Of a stretch of DNA of 15,078 nucleotides, positions 13,165-15,078 are shown piece after piece. The notes under the pieces are model-generated. The model had not been told where the DNA came from and ran no database searches. It saw only the letters and a program-made list of their open reading frames with translations. The first letter of the stretch is position 1; each line of letters starts with the position of its first letter. Position numbers and translations under genes: made by a program. Source of the DNA: Candidatus Altarchaeum sp. (GTDB lineage: Archaea; Altiarchaeota; Altiarchaeia; Altiarchaeales; Altiarchaeaceae); contig JAGTWP010000036.1 of NCBI GenBank assembly GCA_018260755.1, forward strand, positions 1 to 15,078, written 5' to 3'.

Positions 13165-13380
13165 TTTTAAATAATATGCCAAAATTATCGATTGGTGCTG
13201 CGGTATCAAACGAAAGGGATGGCTTAAAATTGGTGGCAACAATTGGGTGCTTTCAGAAATTCCCTTAAAATTGATCAAGTTACAGATTAAAAATCGGCGA
13301 TTATGTTTTGGTGCATGCCGGCTTTGCAAAATTTTAAGCGCGAAGGATGCAAAACAATATCCTTGATGTTAAATTTAAAA
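13165..13380 (+). pseudogene. hypC: hypC pseudogene (hydrogenase maturation chaperone)
   Basis: Plus-strand fragments of HypC appear in different frames. AKIID lies near 13178-13193, LSEIPLKLIK near 13250-13280, and the highly characteristic KIGDYVLVHAGFA at 13290-13328. A frameshifted tail resembling the family's DA..ILDV ending lies near 13345-13372. In-frame stops and at least two frameshifts break the reading frame. HypC is a small chaperone (about 75-90 residues) that carries iron to NiFe-hydrogenase large subunits. The remnant indicates that an ancestor had a NiFe-hydrogenase maturation system. It is bounded on the right by the second repeat element. Confidence 0.75.
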
Positions 13381-13391
13381 AAATAATTTTG

Positions 13392-13399
13392 TGCGACAA
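13392..13399 (+). repeat. possible target-site duplication, left copy
   Basis: TGCGACAA directly abuts the left end of the repeat element; TGCCGACAA (13546-13554) directly abuts its right end. The pair differs by one inserted C. Confidence 0.45.
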
Positions 13400-13545
13400 G
13401 TTGTAAGAAAACTAAAATTTTTAGACCTCTTATATATTGTAACAATATATACGCGTAAATTTCACCTTTAAAAACTACCTAAATCTTGCCTTTTTATATA
13501 TTGCCACAATAGCAAAGGGTTCATTTTGGTAATTCTCTTACAGCC
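13400..13545 (+). mobile_element. MITE-like inverted-repeat element, copy 2
   Basis: A 146-bp second copy of the element at 153-299, in the same orientation. It begins GTTGTAAGAAAACTAAAA and ends TTTTGGTAATTCTCTTACAG plus CC, the same imperfect terminal inverted repeats. The internal palindrome TATATTGTAACAATATA and the block GCCTTTTTATATATTG are shared. Near-identical flanking sequences (TGCGACAA and TGCCGACAA) support insertion with target duplication. It lies between the hypC pseudogene and the stop codon of the HEAT-repeat gene. Confidence 0.7.
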
Positions 13546-13590
13546 TGCCGACAATGAAAATTCAAAATATCACCTCAAATAAACCATGTA

Positions 13591-15000
13591 CTATTCAGTA
13601 TTTTTACATTCTAAAAAAGATTTTGCTGTTTTTCTAACATATGAATCTGAATCATTTGCTAATTTTTCTAAAATATCTTTTGCGTTTGGAATTCTATCAA
13701 AATTTGCTATCAAAGCTTTAACAACCCTTCTTCTGACATACTTATCTTTATCATTTGCTAATTTTTCTAAAATATCTTTTGCATTTGGAATTCCATCAAA
13801 GTCAGAGAGCAATATATTTGCTATATACCATCGTACATAATTATTTCCATCATTTATCATTTCTTCTATAATTTTTGCAACATTTGGAATTTTATTGATA
13901 TGCGTTGTTAAAACCTTAACAGCAGCTTCTATAACACCATTATCCTTATCATTTAATAATTTTTCTACAATTTTCTCTGAATTTGGAAATCTGTCAAAAT
14001 TTTCTGAAAGAAGCATGCATAAAGCAAGTTTATTTTCACTTCTATATTCTGATAAAATCCTTTCTATAACCCCAGAAATTCGTTTTGCCTTTGGTTCATC
14101 TATTTCTCCTGAAATTAAATCTCTTAACATTTGTATTTCCATACTCTCGCTTTTACTTGAAATTTCATTAATGAAATCTTTTGAAAATTTATCCTTCTGT
14201 CCAATCTTAGGATATTCTTTAATTAGCCTTATTATTTCATTTCTAACTTCTGCATCTTCATCTTGAGCGAGTTTTTCTAATATTTTACTCGCATTTGGAA
14301 TTTTATCAAAATTATACCATATTGTAGAAATAACATTATATCTAACATCCCTATCTTTATCGTTTGCCAATCTTTCTATAATTTTTGCAACATTTGGAAT
14401 CTTATCAAAATGGTCTCTTAAAACTTCAACAACATTATATCTAACATCTTTACTTTCATCATTTGCCAATCTTTCTATAATTTTTGCTGCATTTGGAATC
14501 TTATCAAAATGGTCTCTTAAAACTTCAACAACATTAACTCTAACACCCCAATCTTTATCATTTGCCAATCTTTCTATAATTTTTGCTGCATTTGGAATCT
14601 TATCAAAGTTTACTTTTATAGCCTCACAAATAATTCCTCTTACAGGAGAATCTGCATCTCGTGAATATTTTTCAATAAGTTTTGCAGCATTTGGAATCTT
14701 ATCAAATGCATAAACAATAGGGGTTGTTGGAGAATCTGGCCAGAACCTAAAACCTTCGCCATATACAATAGATCTTTTTTTTGCATCTTCATTCAATTTA
14801 TAAATTACCAAAAATGCAAATGTAGTTCCGATATAAAGAACAACTGCATCAGCCAAAGAAATCTTAAGTATTAATATTGTTATAGTATCAATAAAAAGTA
14901 AAATAAAAAAGAAGAATATAATTTCAGGCGCTGATTTTAATGATTTTTTTATACCTTTAATACTCAATTTAAAGATTTGCATTCTTATTTTCTGAGCCAT
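13591..15000 (-). CDS. membrane-anchored HEAT-repeat protein
   Basis: A 469-residue protein. Two membrane segments (about 26-47 and 51-68) anchor a large cytoplasmic array of 33-residue HEAT-like repeats. Five start at residues 99, 132, 165, 198 and 231, and four more at 335, 368, 401 and 434, each of the form FDKIPNAAKIIERLANDKD then VR. The intervening 264-334 is a roughly two- to three-repeat stretch that has diverged. HEAT arrays serve as protein-binding scaffolds; the partner is unknown. Units 2-4 are very similar at DNA level. The start codon lies inside the end of the upstream gene (32-bp overlap), implying translational coupling. The stop is 46 bp from the second repeat element. Phycocyanobilin-lyase-type HEAT proteins are an alternative label, but no such pathway is present. 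Confidence 0.8.
   Translation of the reverse strand: MAQKIRMQIFKLSIKGIKKSLKSAPEIIFFFFILLFIDTITILILKISLADAVVLYIGTTFAFLVIYKLNEDAKKRSIVYGEGFRFWPDSPTTPIVYAFDKIPNAAKLIEKYSRDADSPVRGIICEAIKVNFDKIPNAAKIIERLANDKDWGVRVNVVEVLRDHFDKIPNAAKIIERLANDESKDVRYNVVEVLRDHFDKIPNVAKIIERLANDKDRDVRYNVISTIWYNFDKIPNASKILEKLAQDEDAEVRNEIIRLIKEYPKIGQKDKFSKDFINEISSKSESMEIQMLRDLISGEIDEPKAKRISGVIERILSEYRSENKLALCMLLSENFDRFPNSEKIVEKLLNDKDNGVIEAAVKVLTTHINKIPNVAKIIEEMINDGNNYVRWYIANILLSDFDGIPNAKDILEKLANDKDKYVRRRVVKALIANFDRIPNAKDILEKLANDSDSYVRKTAKSFLECKNTE
14311..14607 (-). repeat. three near-identical 99-bp coding repeats
   Basis: Units 2-4 of the HEAT array. The stretch from TTTGCCAATCTTTCTATAAT through the following Phe-Asp-Lys-Ile-Pro-Asn codons is almost unchanged between units, including synonymous positions, so expansion is recent or maintained by recombination. 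Confidence 0.85.
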
Positions 15001-15078
15001 TAATTTCTATTTTTGCAGGAACATAAACTCCTTCAAGTGTTTCGATTGTTTCATTTGTTATATTTGCAGTTTCATTTA
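14969..15078 (-). CDS. 3' end of an upstream gene, probably extracytoplasmic
   Basis: A minus-strand frame enters at the window edge and stops at 14969-14971. It encodes NETANITNETIETLEGVYVP followed by AKIEINGSENKNANL. The Asn/Thr/Glu-rich content suggests the end of a secreted or surface protein. It overlaps the HEAT-repeat gene by 32 bp in another frame, as in a tightly coupled operon. Only 36 codons are visible, so the family cannot be named. Confidence 0.5.
   Translation of the reverse strand, partial: NETANITNETIETLEGVYVPAKIEINGSENKNANL

Noticed and set aside
13586-14266. Open frames on the plus strand opposite the HEAT-repeat gene
   Set aside because: They mirror the repeat structure of the minus-strand gene and encode Phe/Ser/Leu-rich residues typical of antisense shadow frames.

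Overview
The window reads as a chromosomal segment of an AT-rich archaeon. Archaeal or archaeo-eukaryotic hallmarks are ribosomal protein S27e, a PDCD5-family protein, V/A-type ATPase subunit D, a Trm5-type tRNA methyltransferase, archaeal ScpA, and an elongator tRNA-Met whose intron sits in a bulge-helix-bulge at position 37/38. Genes lack obvious Shine-Dalgarno sites, and several starts lie about 20-26 nt below TATA-like boxes, as expected for leaderless mRNAs. I cannot place the lineage firmly; a low-GC euryarchaeal, Altiarchaeota-like or DPANN-like genome is possible.

Layout. 1-700 is a decayed edge: a possible tail of a regulator, a 147-bp repeat element, a 24-codon membrane ORF and the C-terminal end of a CcdA-like transporter. 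767-3604 (minus) holds a thioredoxin-CcdA fusion, tRNA-Gly(CCC) and an omega-amidase-like nitrilase whose 5' end has been rearranged by a perfect 97-bp inverted duplication. An intron-containing tRNA-Met (plus) then runs 14 bp into the 3' end of a convergent trm5-like gene. 4962-7676 (plus) holds ATPase subunit D, a two-module GXGXG beta-helix protein and S27e, followed by two related tRNA-Pro genes. 8018-10310 (minus) is a tandem pair of CNNM/CorC-type membrane proteins. After about 530 bp of non-coding DNA, scpA (minus) diverges from the PDCD5-family gene (plus). A structured intergenic region and a four-CBS protein follow. The right end holds a hypC pseudogene, a second copy of the repeat element, and a membrane-anchored HEAT-repeat protein that overlaps the tail of an upstream gene running off the window.

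Functional themes. Translation is represented by S27e, four tRNAs and Trm5; both tRNA-Pro genes carry G37, the residue Trm5 enzymes methylate. Other themes are membrane and redox or metal homeostasis (Trx-CcdA, CNNM pair), CBS-domain sensing (three proteins) and chromosome organisation (ScpA). The most notable items are the non-autonomous inverted-repeat element present twice next to gene remnants, the snap-back-like rearrangement in the nitrilase gene, the complementary residue losses in the two CNNM paralogues, the candidate structured RNA at 12119-12253, and the duplicated GXGXG protein downstream of ATPase subunit D. I found no CRISPR array, integrase, transposase or phage module.
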